Shown here: piece by piece, positions 13,022 to 23,941 of the stretch
How positions within the stretch are numbered: position 1 is the first letter of the stretch
How the letters are laid out: each line of letters begins with the position of its first letter
Assembly (NCBI GenBank): GCA_003260075.1
Contig: QLIY01000232.1
Coordinates: 62,001 to 126,000, forward strand
DNA from: Phallusia mammillata
Taxonomy: Eukaryota > Chordata > Ascidiacea > Phlebobranchia > Ascidiidae
Length of the DNA stretch: 64,000 nt
Direction of reading: 5' to 3'
Notes under the pieces: generated by a model
What the model was told of the DNA's origin: nothing
The model's database searches: none
Seen by the model: the letters and a program-made list of their open reading frames with translations, nothing else
Made by a program: the position numbers and the translations under genes

Positions 13022-13860
13022 ACCAATGCCCACTGTTTTTGGGAAACTTCAACAAAATTATTTAGCTGAAAATACGAACGCTCGTGCGTTTTCTGTCCTA
13101 CGCCCTGATAAAAAGGAGTGTGTTGCTGATAAGTTTTAAACATTCCAAAAACCAATGAAGTGTTTAACCTCCTTAAATGATTAACACAGATTTTATCGAT
13201 TGAACCTGCCTCAACCGGGAAACCGTATCGACATTCTGCCAAAGTTTATTATTTACTTAAAGGCAGCAAATGTACATGTCGTTTCCTCAAATATAAAACT
13301 GTATTAATGTCTTTACAACCGCTAGGTCCTGCCATATTATCATTACGCTATTATATAAAAATGTGCTCATACAAAAATCGTCCTGGACCTGGATAAAAAG
13401 GAGTGGATTGCTAATGAGTTTTAAACATTGCAACTGCAAAAACCGAAGTGTTTAACCTTACTAAATGATTAACACAGCTTTTATCGATTGAACTTGTCTT
13501 AACTAGAAGCTGTATCGACTTTCTGCCAAAGATTATAAGTTATTCAAAAGCGACAAAGGTACTGCCGTTCCCTTCACTTAAGACTTTGTTGGTGTATTTA
13601 CAACTGTTTTCGTAGCTGTATCCCTTCGTGCCACATTATCATAACGTTTTACTATGTTTCTTGTGCCAGGATGCACGTGAAGAAATTACAATGCAATACA
13701 AAAGTACAATACATTTCTAATTCTTTCCTAAAACTTTTCGCAAGTTAAACACGTCTAGTTCCTCTTCAAATTACCTTAGCTTGTTTTTAAACGGTTTTGT
13801 AAAATTATTATAATGTGGTTTAACCCCATTTTTTAAAAAAAGTGCGTTATACCAAGAAAG

Positions 13861-13996
13861 TTAAGATGAACATAAATTTCATAACTGGGATCAGCCCTGA
13901 AGCGTCTATGCAGACCAGCGATCACGGCACACTCATCTATAAATCACAGTACCCTGATTCGGTATGGCGCCTTCAATGGGCCTGGCGTACTGTGAT
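13861..13996 (+). mobile_element. SINE-tail insertion with 14-bp target duplication
   Basis: 136 bp flanked by the direct repeat ttataccaagaaag (13847-13860 and 13997-14010). Unit 1 has a single uninterrupted copy of this site near 5130. The end cctgattcggtatggcgcc...ggcgtactgtgat matches the tail of the SINE at 11186-11395. The rest of the body differs, so it may be a related SINE family with a shared tail. It also carries an inverted repeat, aaatcacagtac/gtactgtgattt. Confidence 0.85.
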
Positions 13997-14333
13997 TTAT
14001 ACCAAGAAAGGTTTAGAACCAACCTTTATTTTAGTGTTTAGCTCACGGAATATTGAAGGTATATATCTTTTCATATTTCCGTTTGAAGCTACCCTAGGCC
14101 GCCTGGACCAGCTAATTGTCGATTTGTTTGATGGTTTGCAGCTTTAAATAATATGCAAGACTGTATCTGCCAATCTACAAAGCTCTTGCTTCTTGCACGT
14201 AACATAGGGTAATCAGCTTCTAAATAACAAAGGAGCACCATTCAACCCATACTCCGTGCTACCCCTTGCTTTGTTTTCTTTATGGTCGCAAATTAATCGG
14301 CAAACAGCAAATGTTTAAAACCTAACACTCCAT

Positions 14334-14565
14334 GAATACACTGTTGCTGCCAGGCATAACGTATCAACAAAATTTTCAGCTCTTCCGGCAGTTTTTTATT
14401 CTACTGTGCCAACGTTTCGATGTCCCATACGAAACACCTTCATCAGGGTAATGACATACATTGCAAACACAAGTTATTATAAAGCGAAAAGGGCGGCGAA
14501 ACACACACAAAAAGGCGGTAGAAAAAACGCAATGCGCACCAATGGTCGTGTGATAACACCTGGCT
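14334..14565 (-). mobile_element. Retroelement fragment with hammerhead-like core, 12-bp target duplication
   Basis: 232 bp flanked by ctaacactccat on both sides (14322-14333 and 14566-14577). Unit 1 has the empty site near 5485-5500. On the minus strand it contains CTGATGA (14440-14446), a stem-loop, and GAAAC (14414-14418), the conserved parts of a hammerhead ribozyme. Related sequence is at the right edge of the window. Penelope-like retroelements are known to carry minimal hammerheads, so that is the leading class, but no reverse transcriptase is visible. Confidence 0.75.
14415..14446 (-). ncRNA. Hammerhead-ribozyme-like core
   Basis: Minus strand order: CUGAUGA, then A, stem II GGUG/CAUC with inner UUUC/GGGA closing a GUAU loop, then GAAA. 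The second copy (63902-63933) has GGCG/CGUC and CCU/AGG with the same GUAU loop, so stem II covaries. The base expected to be U before the cleavage site appears changed, so activity is doubtful. Confidence 0.55.
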
Positions 14566-15796
14566 CTAACACTCCATATTTGGTAAGTAAACATAGATGC
14601 CGAGTCACGTGGCGTGAAGTAAACACTGATGCTCACACATTGCGTTTGTTTGGAGAGAAGCCTGATAAGCAGTTTGGTTTCATCGACTACATTTGGTTAT
14701 TCGCTTCTACTAGGTGAAAATCATGACGTGAAAAACGCTCTCTTAATATACATGGTCTTAATATTTTAAGCCTGGCTTGTGTTAAACATCTCATCACAAA
14801 TTGGTGCAAATTTCTTATCTTTTGAAATAAATATGCGTTGCGAATAAACGTTAAGGAGAAAGGCCAAGTGCCAGTTTAACTTCCACGTACCTTGTCAAAA
14901 TTTTATCAATGCCTCTTATAAATATTTTACCCTTATGATGGGGTCTTACGACTTACCAAACCGATGCTTAAGGAATTAACACGCACCAGTATAATATGTC
15001 TGTCATGTTTATTTAGGAACTAAATAAGCAACACGCTTTTAAGGGCTCACTCAGTACAGCATACGTTTCATTTAGGTATATTCGAAAACAAATCACCAAA
15101 ACATTCTGGAAAACACTTTATTATCAATAACTCAGACCTAAATTACGGCGCTTTTTCGTCTATATCCTTAGTTGGGTAGTCGCTTATAATAGCTCCTTTT
15201 CTTTGGTTTACTTCAAAAGAAACTGGGGATTTTTCAGCAAACTGCTAGTTTTTGTTCTTGAATCTGCTGCAAACCGCACAACAGTTGTGCCAAATTAATT
15301 ATAACAGCACTCGCGAGCGAATTTAATATGCCCTTGGTTGTTGCTTCATGACGCAAGAACAATGAGAGCAACTTTGCTAACGTTGCTTTAATCCATATTT
15401 AGACTTGGCAGCGTTTATTAAAACCAGCCTGTCTGGTCAGGGTTTTTACCTCGTTACATTCCAAGTCCTAACTATTTTGATGTAGTAGCGAGTAGTTTGG
15501 TTTAATGAGGTTAAAAAGCTTACATTTTGACAATCCTTATTTAGGCTGTGACTGACGGTGCGGTGTGGTATCACGAGGTACAAAGTAAACAGTAAAGCGT
15601 AAGGTTCATCTTAAATTTCTTGAGTGCCACTTGGCTTGTGTTATATGCATTATACAAAGTTTGGAGGGGGACAGGAGGTCAAACAAGTGGCTTAATTTAT
15701 TGGCTGTGCCGTACGTTATGCATGATGTTGCAAACAAACTTGGGGACATGATTAAACGACTGTTTAGTATTAATTCAGTCAGTCTAGGAAAAACAT

Positions 15797-16001
15797 TTGC
15801 TAATATACATGTATGCGTTTTGCCAAGTCGCTCCACAAACATCATGGGTAATTTTCTGACGTCATGTCGCGTAACGATTACATCATACACACGTAAGCGC
15901 CGGTTGCCCCCCCCCCTTGCTAATATACATGTATGCGTTTTGCCAAGTCGCTCCACAAACATCACGGGTAATTTTCTGACGTCATGTCGCGTAACGATTA
16001 C
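15797..16001. other. 85-bp duplication joined by ten C
   Basis: 15797-15881 and 15917-16001 differ at one base (atcatggg/atcacggg); the second copy follows directly on a 10-C run at 15907-15916. This is the allelic-join pattern. Both copies include the octamer TGACGTCA. Confidence 0.8.
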
Positions 16002-16148
16002 TTGTTGGTTGCGCAAGACTTATTGCCGGCTCTGGCGCAACTTGGCGAGTGACTCATTTTGTTTGTGAATCGCACTGAGTTTCACCTTTAGCCCATATAA
16101 GTAATGAAGTGATGCTTCCACGACCAATTTTAATTTTTTTGTAACTAT

Positions 16149-16575
16149 TAGAGATGTACCGAATATTCGGTTTGCCGAATTTATTCGGCCCAAACGGCCA
16201 TATTTGCAAAGATTCGACTTTGACCGAATAGTTTGTTGCGATTGGGTCAAAACCGAATCTTTTACGAACACACATTTAAAGCGTTAAACGTATCTTTTCT
16301 GCTTAGCAAGTTTCCACGCAATCTTTCAACTACACTATAACGAAAATCGCATTGATTACTGTATTTTTTACACATCACGTTTTTCCGCGGTAGCCAAAAC
16401 ATCAGTAGTTCATTGGCAATCATGCTTGAGGCAATGTAAAACGCCACAGAATTAAAATGAGGACGAAACACAACTATATTTCACTAATTGCTTAGTACAT
16501 AAACTTATGTTTCAGGAACGCGTAGCGTTCGACTTTGCGTGATTCGGTTGATTCGGCCGATTCGGTACATCACTA
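16149..16575. mobile_element. hAT-type non-autonomous element
   Basis: Terminal inverted repeats TAGAGATGTACCGAAT and (reverse complement) TAGTGATGTACCGAAT, with 8-bp target duplications gtaactat/gtaactac at 16141-16148 and 16576-16583. Internal sequence is rich in ttcgg/ccgaa. 427 bp with no transposase ORF. An 8-bp duplication and this TIR style fit the hAT superfamily. Confidence 0.85.
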
Positions 16576-17346
16576 GTAACTACCTTTTGCTTTCTTACTT
16601 GAATTTATAAAGCAGATAAATGACTGAATTCATAAAGCACATAAATTAACGCTCGTAAAAAGTATTGCACAAAAGCTTGGTATAACATTTTTTTACAAAT
16701 TTTGTGTTTTGCTGTAAACTATAGGGTACGTTTTACCTCGGCAACCAGTATCTCTTGTTCTACTTCCACTGAAACACTTCGGTACACGTATGTCTGTTTG
16801 TTTATCACCTCATAGCTCCATATTTGGTTGCAAGCAGCTCAGCAGTGATGACAATGTTTGCTAATATAAATCAAGGAGCAAGGTTGACTTTTTTGGCACC
16901 TGATTCTTGCTTAAACCTGACAGTCAAGCTCTGCAAAATATTTGGCAAATATGACACTCCTGTTTTCTTTGGAAAGGAGTTCGGTTTCAGGCTTTCACCA
17001 TGTGGTTGCGCTTTCTACGAACTTGTGTATCTTTTCTCTGTGTTACCTGTCACGAACGCCGTTTGTGGTTTATTTTCTGTCTGTCGAACTGTTTTCATTA
17101 TGGCATATTTCATTACATCATGGCTCGTGCTTTTATTGTGCCACGGTTTTGTACACGAAGTCCCAAATAAGATTGTACTAAGCTGAATAGGTTGGTACCA
17201 ATACAAGAACGGTAATATTTTGTACAAATACAACATTTTTCTTCTACAGCTTGAAGAATGCATTCAGAATCTTGTTATCAATGCGATAGACTAGAAGGTA
17301 TAAACATAATATATAGCAGGTATAAACTGCAAGTAACAAATTTGAT

Positions 17347-18173
17347 TTATAGATCCAACTTTTTGATGTTTGCCGTGGATTCCGCTTCCATAATTTCCAA
17401 ATATTTTCTAGCATCCAACAAATCTGCAAAAAGACATTTTAGCATGACATGCGTTTTATTTTGTTTCTATATTCAAACCTAGTTGACATTTTTATTGAGA
17501 TCTTATGAGCTTTCTTGCTCCTAAAAGCAAAATCGAATGCGTTATAGAATTTATGCTGCATACCCAACAATTACCTCGTAGGCAGTTTGATTAAAAATTA
17601 TAAATTCGAAATAATGTGATTGCGATGGTGTTTACTTTTGGGAGATTATTGGATGTTGTGAACTTGGGAGCTCCTACTTACATGTTTTCAATATCGTAAG
17701 CAAAACTACAAAATTGCGTAAGTTGTCATACTGTTAGTTCTTGTGTCGAATCATTGCACATAGGTCAGCATGTCACAAGACTAGAACTTGGTAAAAATAT
17801 TTTAAAAAATACTCACCCCATTCGCCCAGTTCCTTGGGAGTGGTACTGAAAAAAAATTAAAGTAAAGTGGTATAAAGTTTAGTAAGTTAACATTGACTAA
17901 TCATTTAAAAAAATCTATTGTACTGAATGTATATTGAGTGAACAATCTGTTAGCCTACATTATTTAACGCTGATAAAACTATTTAAAAATTCAATTAGTC
18001 TAACTTTCATTAGCCTACATAACAATAAAGTTTATTTGAACAATCAACAGTTCGACATACGTGCAAGATGGGCAATTGCGTCGATTCGAGTTCCAAAAAC
18101 TCCCTTCTACACCAAGGCTGATTGCCGAGAGAGCCAAGATTGCCAAAATAAGGTATGCCTGTTGTCTTTTCAT
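17347..18173 (-). CDS. Three-exon gene for a 72-residue secreted peptide
   Basis: Exons 18061-18173 (ATG at 18173), 17817-17845 and 17347-17423 (TAA at 17347-17349) join in frame with GT-AG sites: gtatgt and gtgagt donors, and tttttcag and tttgcag acceptors. The product is 72 residues. It starts MKRQQAYLILAILAL, a clear signal peptide (basic start, hydrophobic residues 7-20), with cleavage probably near VEG|SF. The mature part holds a dibasic RR at 31-32, the only cysteines as NCPSC (34, 37), and an acidic-amphipathic C-terminus (DARKYLEIMEAE). It resembles a peptide-hormone or small secreted-factor precursor. I do not recognise the family. There is no Gly before RR, so no amidation signal. 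All three exons are too short or fused to other frames to stand out as ORFs. Confidence 0.78.
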
Positions 18174-18445
18174 TGCTAATGCTTCTTATGTAAAAAGCTC
18201 CCAATGACTTATATCACTTTTAAAGTCAGTAAATAAAAATGCAAAACAATGGTATGTTAAAAATCGCAATGATTTTTTATGTTCAAAAATACACTTAAAT
18301 TATGATCAACTGACTTTTGCCTACTTTCAAGTATGCGCGCAAATTATATACACCCTTGATATCTCCCTGTTCAAGCTATTTGCATATTTTAAAGTTTTTT
18401 GGAAAATTTAGACAATAAACATTGAGCACAACTTCCCACAAGAGT

Positions 18446-18455
18446 CCCCCCCCCC
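18446..18455. other. 10-C run upstream of the peptide gene
   Basis: A run of exactly ten C, the same as the spacers at duplication joins, here without an obvious flanking duplication. It probably marks a small gap in the 5' flank of the peptide gene. Confidence 0.6.
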
Positions 18456-18648
18456 AAGCTAAGTGGAGTTGCCTGGCAGCTTGGGAAGTGATTCAGATAT
18501 AGACAGGCAGTTTTCAATTTTCCGTGGTACGACACTCTCATATCCTTTCTTGAAATTGCCTCAATACGCATGTACAGTATGAGGCCGTATATTGTGTAAC
18601 AGCGAATAAAACATATCTTACTATAAGCTTATATGGTGGGCCTTTCGC

Positions 18649-18816
18649 ACCGCGAGATTGTGCCTTGGTGCATTCTGGTTCTAATATTAAGAAATTCTTA
18701 AAATGTGTGTTTGAATGGTAATATGCACCCCCCCCCCACCGCGAGATTGTGCCTTGGTGCATTCTGGTTCTAATATTAAGAAATTATTAAAATGTGTGTT
18801 TGAATGGTAATATGCA
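18649..18816. other. 79-bp duplication joined by ten C
   Basis: 18649-18727 and 18738-18816 are near-identical (one mismatch, aattctt/aattatt) and are separated by ten C at 18728-18737. This is the allelic-join pattern, upstream of the peptide gene. Confidence 0.8.
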
Positions 18817-19205
18817 TTTAAAGCTTTTGAATAGTAATTTAATAAAACTAGTTGACCAACAAAATTTTAAGTAGTTTTCATTTAAAAATCTGCTTATACT
18901 TTTTGTTGTTTTTTAGAAGAAATCAACAATCACCAATTCTGTTTTAACTACCGAAGAATTTCTGTTTTAACTACTTAATGAATCACCGAGCTACTTTGTT
19001 TAATGCAGTTCCGTCACATCGCGTTTTAGCACACATGCAAATTTACACACTAGTGTATTACAAAATATGTTACAATTATTTTCGAATAAACAAATGACCA
19101 ACCAACAATCTTTATAAAGATCTTTAAAACCATTTTTGTACACAAACGATAAAATATAACATGAACATAAACTAAAATCGCATACAACAGCCAAAAAGCA
19201 ATAAT

Positions 19206-22200
19206 TTACACGAACATGGTGTTTACAAAAGGCAATTGACCGGCAAGAGCACGTGACGCTCCAGGGGAAGTCCCCAAATAGGCTGCACAGGTTTTTCTGA
19301 ATCGCATTTCCAGCTCCCACTCGAGATTGTCGGTTTCGTTGAGTCGCATCCGGTAGATGTCGTTGGTGGTGCGCGCGAAGTCCTGTCGGAATTTTTGGCT
19401 TTTTCTCTCGGCCTGGGCGCGAGTGAGCTGACGTCTGAAATACGGATTTGCATGTTTTAGAAAATTTAGTATGAATGTGTGTTTTTGTCCGAAAGAAGTT
19501 AAATTAATATAAAAAAATATTTTTATTTGATGTTTGATTCAGTAGTTTATATGCTGCCATGCACCAAAACTAGGAAAAAAGGCATAACAATAATCGTCGA
19601 GTTATTTACTCAAGCTACTGCACCAGTTGGCACTTAAAGCAAATTTTCTTAACATGGACTCTTTGAATGTGGTTTAAACGTCTCTACATCGATTTTTACT
19701 TGACATCAAAGCTTTTGTCTGCACGTTTTCGAAACTCTAATCTTACGAACTGAAAGTGTAGTGTTATGATTTCGATTATTTTAGTGTATTTTCTTCCAAT
19801 TGTTAAAATCTCACCTACCTCAGTAATGGAACATCTGAGTAGTTGATAACTCCCTTTTTTACCGCCACTTGGGGTCGCTGGAATTTCACGATAGGAATTG
19901 GAGTGAGTGCTGTGCTTCCCATTCTGCTGGACTTGAACGAACGGCGACTGATGGTAGGTCTGTATACGAAAAGATCGACGTCAAAAATGGTAGCAATAGC
20001 ACAACGCTCGAAGAGCCCAAAGATGTTTGTCTTAACTTTGATCTGGGGATTATACTGTTGGTAGGATTTGTTTCACAATCTACTAGTTAAAAAAAGCTGA
20101 GCAAAGTAGAATGAAGAGTGGTGAAAGATCAAAATGCTGTGGCTTATTTTCGTACTATCAGAATTTTTCAATCTTTTTCAGTTGAAACCTACTTCGCAAA
20201 TGTGCATTAATTTCTTCAATTTAAACGCTAACATTTTTGCCGTTTTGAAAAATCTCCTTCACTGCAGGCCATATGAAAGTCTTTGGCAAAGTTTAAACAC
20301 TTGAGAAAAACGACTCGATTAGATATTCTTCTGCTCCAACTTACGTGTCAGCGAGTGATCTCAACCTTGACCTACTCCTCCAGTCCGACTCATATTCTGA
20401 ATTTTCCAACCTTGGTAGTCTTTCCTCCTCCTCGACAGGGAGGGCACCATGCCAAGCTTGGAGAAGTCTTTGGCTCAAAGAACGAGTCGTTCCCCCGATG
20501 CTCCATCCGTTGGAGGTCGTACGGGGGTTAAGGGTCGACCTGGGGCTTAGGTAAGGGGCAAGATCGTTCCAAAACTGCGGGGTGATTTCACCTCCACTAA
20601 AATATTTTTTCTGTAGTTACTTGAATAGTTACTTGGAATGTTTGAAACCCCAAAACTGGTATCACAACGTTGAAGAAAACAGATTTTAAACTAAATGTGA
20701 ACAGATTTGAAAGTCAAAGTCGGAAATAATCATTAATACCAACCAGTGGTGGGATCAATTTTATCAGCCGGTTCTATCATAAAAGTCATATTATTCTGTT
20801 ACAAAATTCCATTGACAGTAACCAGAAATGCTAACCGGTTCGCTAAACTCATAAAATTTTGTGAGACGGTTCCAGAACCGATGCGAACCGGCTGAATCCC
20901 ACCACTGATACCAACTACAAATCGTTTATATGCGAACTGTTGTGTATAGTCGCACCACCAGCTGTAAAACAGTATCTGTAATATTTTGTCTGCATTAACG
21001 TATGTCATATATACTACGTACACTGGATTTAACTTTTCACAAATATTTGAATGTTTTTAAGCATTAAAATTACAATTTATAACGTAAGACAACATACCCC
21101 AGTTTTCTTGAATGTTGTATCTGATATGATGACACGCTCACTGCGTCAGACAGCCTCCTGTGCTCGTTGTCATGGTTACTGTGGATGCGAAGGCGGGATG
21201 AACTGCGTGCTTGGTCTTCAGGTGGCAAGACGATACCTGTAAGTTGGGGATAGTGGTATGTAATAATTTTAAAGAGGTTATTCCATCGAGTCTAAATAAA
21301 TGACCATGTACGACTATGACAGCGATAACATATTTGTAACATTGTAGAACTTAACTCGTAACCTACACTGGCGTTTCGTTTATTGTCTGTAGGCTATATA
21401 CTTTAAGAAAGCTTAACTTTGGTTCCAAGATCAAAACTATATAAGACGCCTGAAAGTGAATTAAAATTTTAAACTTTTTTTTATTAGGATTTCTTTGTCC
21501 TCAAATATTGCATGAGTTTTAGTCATGGTGCGGGGTGCGATGTCATTCGTAAATGCCCTTACTTATTTTGCGTGGTGATCTGGACGGGCTTTCCAAATTT
21601 TGATTTGTCCCTGCAAAAAAATCTGTTTTAAATCAAAGGACATTAAAACATGTAACGATATTTGAATTGATAGATTCGGCCGAGAAATTCGAGTGTCACA
21701 TTGTCTGTACTTTTATTAGTTAATTAAGCTCTGTGCTTTTTTAATATATTACTTCAATAGAAATGGAAATACGGAGAAGAGATATTAAATTTCCTGTCAA
21801 AAATTCCCTACAAATTATCCGTTATATTTAGTTGTGGTAGAATGTTAAAGATGTTTTCCTGCCTTGGGGCTTACAGGGCAGAATGGCTGACAGCAACGGT
21901 AATTACAAGCACATTACGCCGAAGTATAGAGACGAAACCAGATCAATTAGGATAAACTGCTGGCGTTTTTTACCAATGTATTTTACAGTTTATAAGAAAT
22001 TACACCTTTATTTCGGATTTTTGTTACCGCTAGACAGTGCTAAAGTGAAACAAAGCACGACAATACACGCCAGGCATGTGTTACCTGTGTTCTCTCCTTC
22101 GGTCGTTTCCATGCTGACAGTGAGTTACATCATCTTTTATATGTTTGTGTTTTAAAATAGATTCCAGTTTTACGTTGCCAAACAACTTTGTCTGTCTCAA

Positions 22201-22976
22201 CGATGCTGTCTTTATGGGTACTACGAAGGTAAATATGCTGTAGGCTATATTATGTGAGTATTTTTGGCAGCGTTCTACTGGTATTTAACAGATTTTTGTG
22301 TCGCTCCAACTAAACCTGTAACGTTCTTAAACTTTAGTTTGATCAATTGTAAATCAAAACTAAAATTTGGACTTAATTAAAACAAACAGGTGGATAAATC
22401 AGGTCGTAGAGAAACCCATGGACCACATTTGAACATATGTTGCAATGTTGTGCTCGACGGAATATGTTACTTAAGTCGAGTAGTTAAACCAAACCAAGTT
22501 TGGACCAAATTTTTTTTAGCTCGTTAAAATAGTAATGCTCCAGGATAACTTATTGGTTTAGTGTAAAAACACATTGATGTTTCTATTACAAGGAAATTGT
22601 ACTTTAAACAAAGAACTATTCTATTTAGCTAGACTTTCACATCGCGTAACAACGATATGCCACTTCATCTCTATTTTGCACTTACAAGCGTTATCTCAAC
22701 TATATAACATTATACGCGGAGCATTGCTAAAACTGGCTATCCACTTCTGACAGACTACCAAGGGTAAACAGAAGACTATATTGCCATTTTGGTGTTGAGT
22801 AAACACGCAAATTCCAACAAAGTCTTTGTTTCACCGGATTTGGTTACTAATTTTATGTTCGCGGTGTTTAGGAAACACAACTTGCTATGTTGGGAATGAG
22901 AATAAAAATGAGCCAAGGTGTTCCTGCCATAATTGCCACACGAATAGCCTACCTTTGTCTTGTATTTTGTAAGCAT
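19206..22976 (-). CDS. Eight-exon gene, unrecognised basic 309-residue protein
   Basis: Exons chain in phase on the minus strand: 22953-22976 (ATG), 22835-22884, 22174-22220, 21563-21610, 21098-21236, 20345-20596, 19819-19959 and 19206-19434 (TAA at 19206-19208). Sum is 930 nt, 309 codons plus stop. The last four exons are notably GC-richer than the flanks and strongly support coding. The middle is Ser/Arg-rich (SPSRSPRK, DWRSRSRLRS) with an acidic patch EEEER. A conserved-looking segment is PIPIVKFQRPQVAVKKG. The C-terminal 75 residues are charged and probably helical (LTRAQAERKSQKFRQDF, LEWELEMRFRKT). There is no signal peptide or membrane span. An alternative first exon, 23117-23140 (MISAGIYE), would also splice in phase to exon 2. 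Exons 1-3 are less certain than 4-8. I cannot name a family. Confidence 0.75.
20744..20907. mobile_element. hAT-type MITE in an intron of the 309-residue gene
   Basis: 164 bp with ends CAGTGGTGGGAT...ATCCCACCACTG and a perfect 8-bp target duplication ataccaac (20736-20743, 20908-20915). Internal sequence is rich in aaccggtt. A diverged relative in the opposite orientation is at 45090-45269. Confidence 0.9.
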
Positions 22977-23113
22977 CCGTGTTTGATCATTTCAAAGTTA
23001 CATTCCGAAAAAAAAACGATACATTTTTGCCTGCACTTATAGATCGAAAAACGTACTTTTTCTGGAGGTTTAGTGAATCGACTCTAACACGAAAACTTGG
23101 AATAAAAGAAGCC

Positions 23114-23461
23114 TACCTCATAAATACCAGCCGAAATCATAGTTCTGTGGTGGACAAAATCTCACTGTAGCACAATAAATACTATATCCGTCAATAAAGT
23201 TCCCGCTTCTGTCCAATTATTCTGACTTCCAGTTTACTTTCCGGCGAGGAGCGGCTGTTCCTCTTTTTGGCATATGTCATCAATCCNTACCTCATAAATA
23301 CCAGCCGAAATCATAGTTCTGTGGTGGACAAAATCTCACTGTAGCACAATAAATACTATATCCGTCAATAAAGTTCCCGCTTCTGTCCAATTATTCTGAC
23401 TTCCAGTTTACTTGTCCGGCGAGGAGCGGCTGTTCCTTTTTTTGGCATATGTCATCAATCC
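23114..23461. other. About 173-bp duplication joined by a single N
   Basis: 23114-23286 and 23288-23461 are near-identical with small indels (actttccgg/acttgtccgg); N at 23287 joins them. Probably two haplotypes of one locus. The segment includes the alternative first exon of the 309-residue gene. Confidence 0.8.
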
Positions 23462-23803
23462 AACAACTAAAATATATTCTGCGGTGTAAATTATTCATAA
23501 TCAGCTGCGGGTAAGATTGTTAATTTTTCCGTTATACTTCTTCGCGACTGATTAAAGTTGTCCGGCAAATATGTTATAGTTGTCTGTGCAGTTGCAATGG
23601 TTACAAAGCACTTTTACAAAGTACAAAATGTAGATGCTTTTTTAGCGGTGTATCTGAACATCACATTTTTGTATCTCACGTCTCTCAAAATGTCTTGTCG
23701 CTTGATAGTAATGAAGGCAATTGACTAAACCGGCCTAGAGAAAAGAAATAGGCCTACTATAGCTACCTAGTAGACAGTAAAACTGTTACGCGAGACATTT
23801 ATA

Positions 23804-23941
23804 AATCGATAAGAACAAAATACCAATACCTCGAGTTTCAGCAGTTCATCAGGGAAACAGAATTGTATCCCCCCCCCCAATCGATAAGAACAAAATACCA
23901 ATACCTCGAGTTTCAGCAGTTCATCATGGAAACAGAATTGG
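23804..23941. other. 63-bp duplication joined by ten C
   Basis: 23804-23866 repeats at 23879-23941 with one mismatch (catcaggg/catcatgg). Ten C at 23869-23878. Confidence 0.8.

Larger units (their letters stand above)
1..15600. repeat. Tandem segmental duplication carrying the two P450 genes
   Basis: Unit 1 (window start to about 6740) and unit 2 (about 6990 to 15600) align in the same order: P450 exons and introns, then the upstream flank. Flank matches include 4861-4940 with 13563-13650, 5465-5640 with 14290-14717 (interrupted by an insertion), and 6050-6340 with 15210-15440. Exon 1 start codons are about 8.46 kb apart. The junction at 6742-6814 is a run of 73 C, probably a gap, so the exact breakpoint is not visible. 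Unit 2 is longer because of several insertions, annotated separately. Confidence 0.85.
13022..17346. other. Upstream flank of P450 copy B with several insertions; no gene seen
   Basis: Unit 2 counterpart of 4566-6740 up to about 15600, then unique sequence. Inserted elements at 13861-13996, 14334-14565 and 16149-16575 are listed separately. A 120-codon plus ORF at 16824-17186 has no supporting splice or similarity signal and was not called. Confidence 0.5.

Noticed and set aside
16824..17186. 120-codon plus-strand ORF with hydrophobic stretches
   Set aside because: No start context, splice partners or recognisable motif; length is not surprising in this much noncoding DNA.
21883..22155. Plus-strand ORF starting MADSNGNYKH
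   Set aside because: Falls in an intron of the well-supported minus-strand gene and shows no coding signature after the first 25 codons.
22162..22230. Plus-strand exon-like segment with acceptor and donor (FTLPNNFV...)
   Set aside because: The minus-strand reading of the same bases fits the phase chain of the 309-residue gene; the plus reading has no partner exon.
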